Assembly: GCF_030160455.1 (NCBI RefSeq)
Contig: NZ_BSOJ01000006.1
Coordinates: forward strand, 186,001-250,000
Direction of reading: 5' to 3'
DNA: 64,000 nucleotides
Source: Limnobacter litoralis
Lineage (GTDB): Bacteria; Pseudomonadota; Gammaproteobacteria; Burkholderiales; Burkholderiaceae_B
The position numbers and the translations under genes are program-made. Below are positions 63,975 to 64,000 of this stretch, piece by piece (the first letter of the stretch is position 1; each line of letters starts with the position of its first letter). The notes beneath the pieces were generated by a model. That model was not told the origin of the DNA. It was given only the letters and a program-made list of their open reading frames with translations, and did not search any database.

Positions 63975-64000
63975 GATGTGTGTGGCGAAGGCAAACCCTG

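Overview
The window looks like chromosome from a betaproteobacterium, most likely order Burkholderiales. The evidence is moderate GC, the gene order dprA / def-fmt-htpX-rsmB-DUF4390-ntrY-like-ntrX-like-trkA-trkH, and small families typical of the group (DUF3567, DUF1840, DUF4390, DUF3501). A Limnobacter-like genus is my guess; the sequence alone does not prove it. Genes are densely packed and often overlap by 4 to 20 bases. Several start at TTG. No stretch above 300 bases lacks a gene. I saw no tRNA, rRNA, CRISPR array or intact insertion sequence.

Region 1 to 17.6 kb is mostly housekeeping. It holds a partial dprA (minus), then one long plus-strand run: def, fmt, htpX, rsmB, a DUF4390 protein, an NtrY-like kinase with a short NtrX-like regulator, and the TrkA/TrkH potassium system. 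After these come a degenerate COG0523-like protein with a GCxCC motif, a DUF3567 protein, a broken MFS transporter, an MscS channel and metH with a terminator.

Region 17.7 to 20.3 kb is accessory and decayed. A 5' fragment of sctV (type III secretion export gate) runs head-on into a truncated zorB-like gene. zorB is coupled to a zorA-like gene that has lost its MotA-type channel core. I read this as the wreck of a Zorya anti-phage system joined to the wreck of a secretion gene near base 19167.

Region 20.4 to 28.7 kb carries a PhaC-like alpha/beta hydrolase, an NAD(P)-binding protein and a Cpx-like envelope-stress module. That module is a kinase, a regulator and a divergent CpxP/Spy-like protein, with an exact GTAAA-N5-GTAAA box between them. 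A small outer-membrane protein, a beta-carbonic anhydrase, a three-gene unit ending in a TetR regulator, and a secreted Pro/Ala-rich protein follow.

Region 28.9 to 37.8 kb is an acyclic-terpene (atu-type) catabolic cluster: atuA on the minus strand, and a plus-strand operon of SDR, carboxyltransferase beta, acyl-CoA dehydrogenase, biotin-carboxylase alpha and a second acyl-CoA dehydrogenase. A perfect 18-base palindrome overlaps both divergent promoters. The same core lies upstream of the TetR unit at 26.6 kb, so that TetR protein may be the cluster's AtuR-like repressor.

Region 37.9 to 64 kb begins with a large repetitive protein with an N-terminal module like those of LapA-type adhesins, and a HELTH-motif peptidase. 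Next are an SDR, a TetR-controlled tripartite RND efflux operon, a GNAT-nitrilase fusion, a DUF1800/DUF1501 pair, a VOC protein and a beta-propeller protein. dps follows, joined by a 19-bp inverted repeat to an ECF sigma/anti-sigma pair. The rest is a Crp/Fnr regulator, small membrane and DUF proteins, an MFS transporter, a rubrerythrin / Fe-S protein / DUF3501 group and comM (yifB) on the minus strand.
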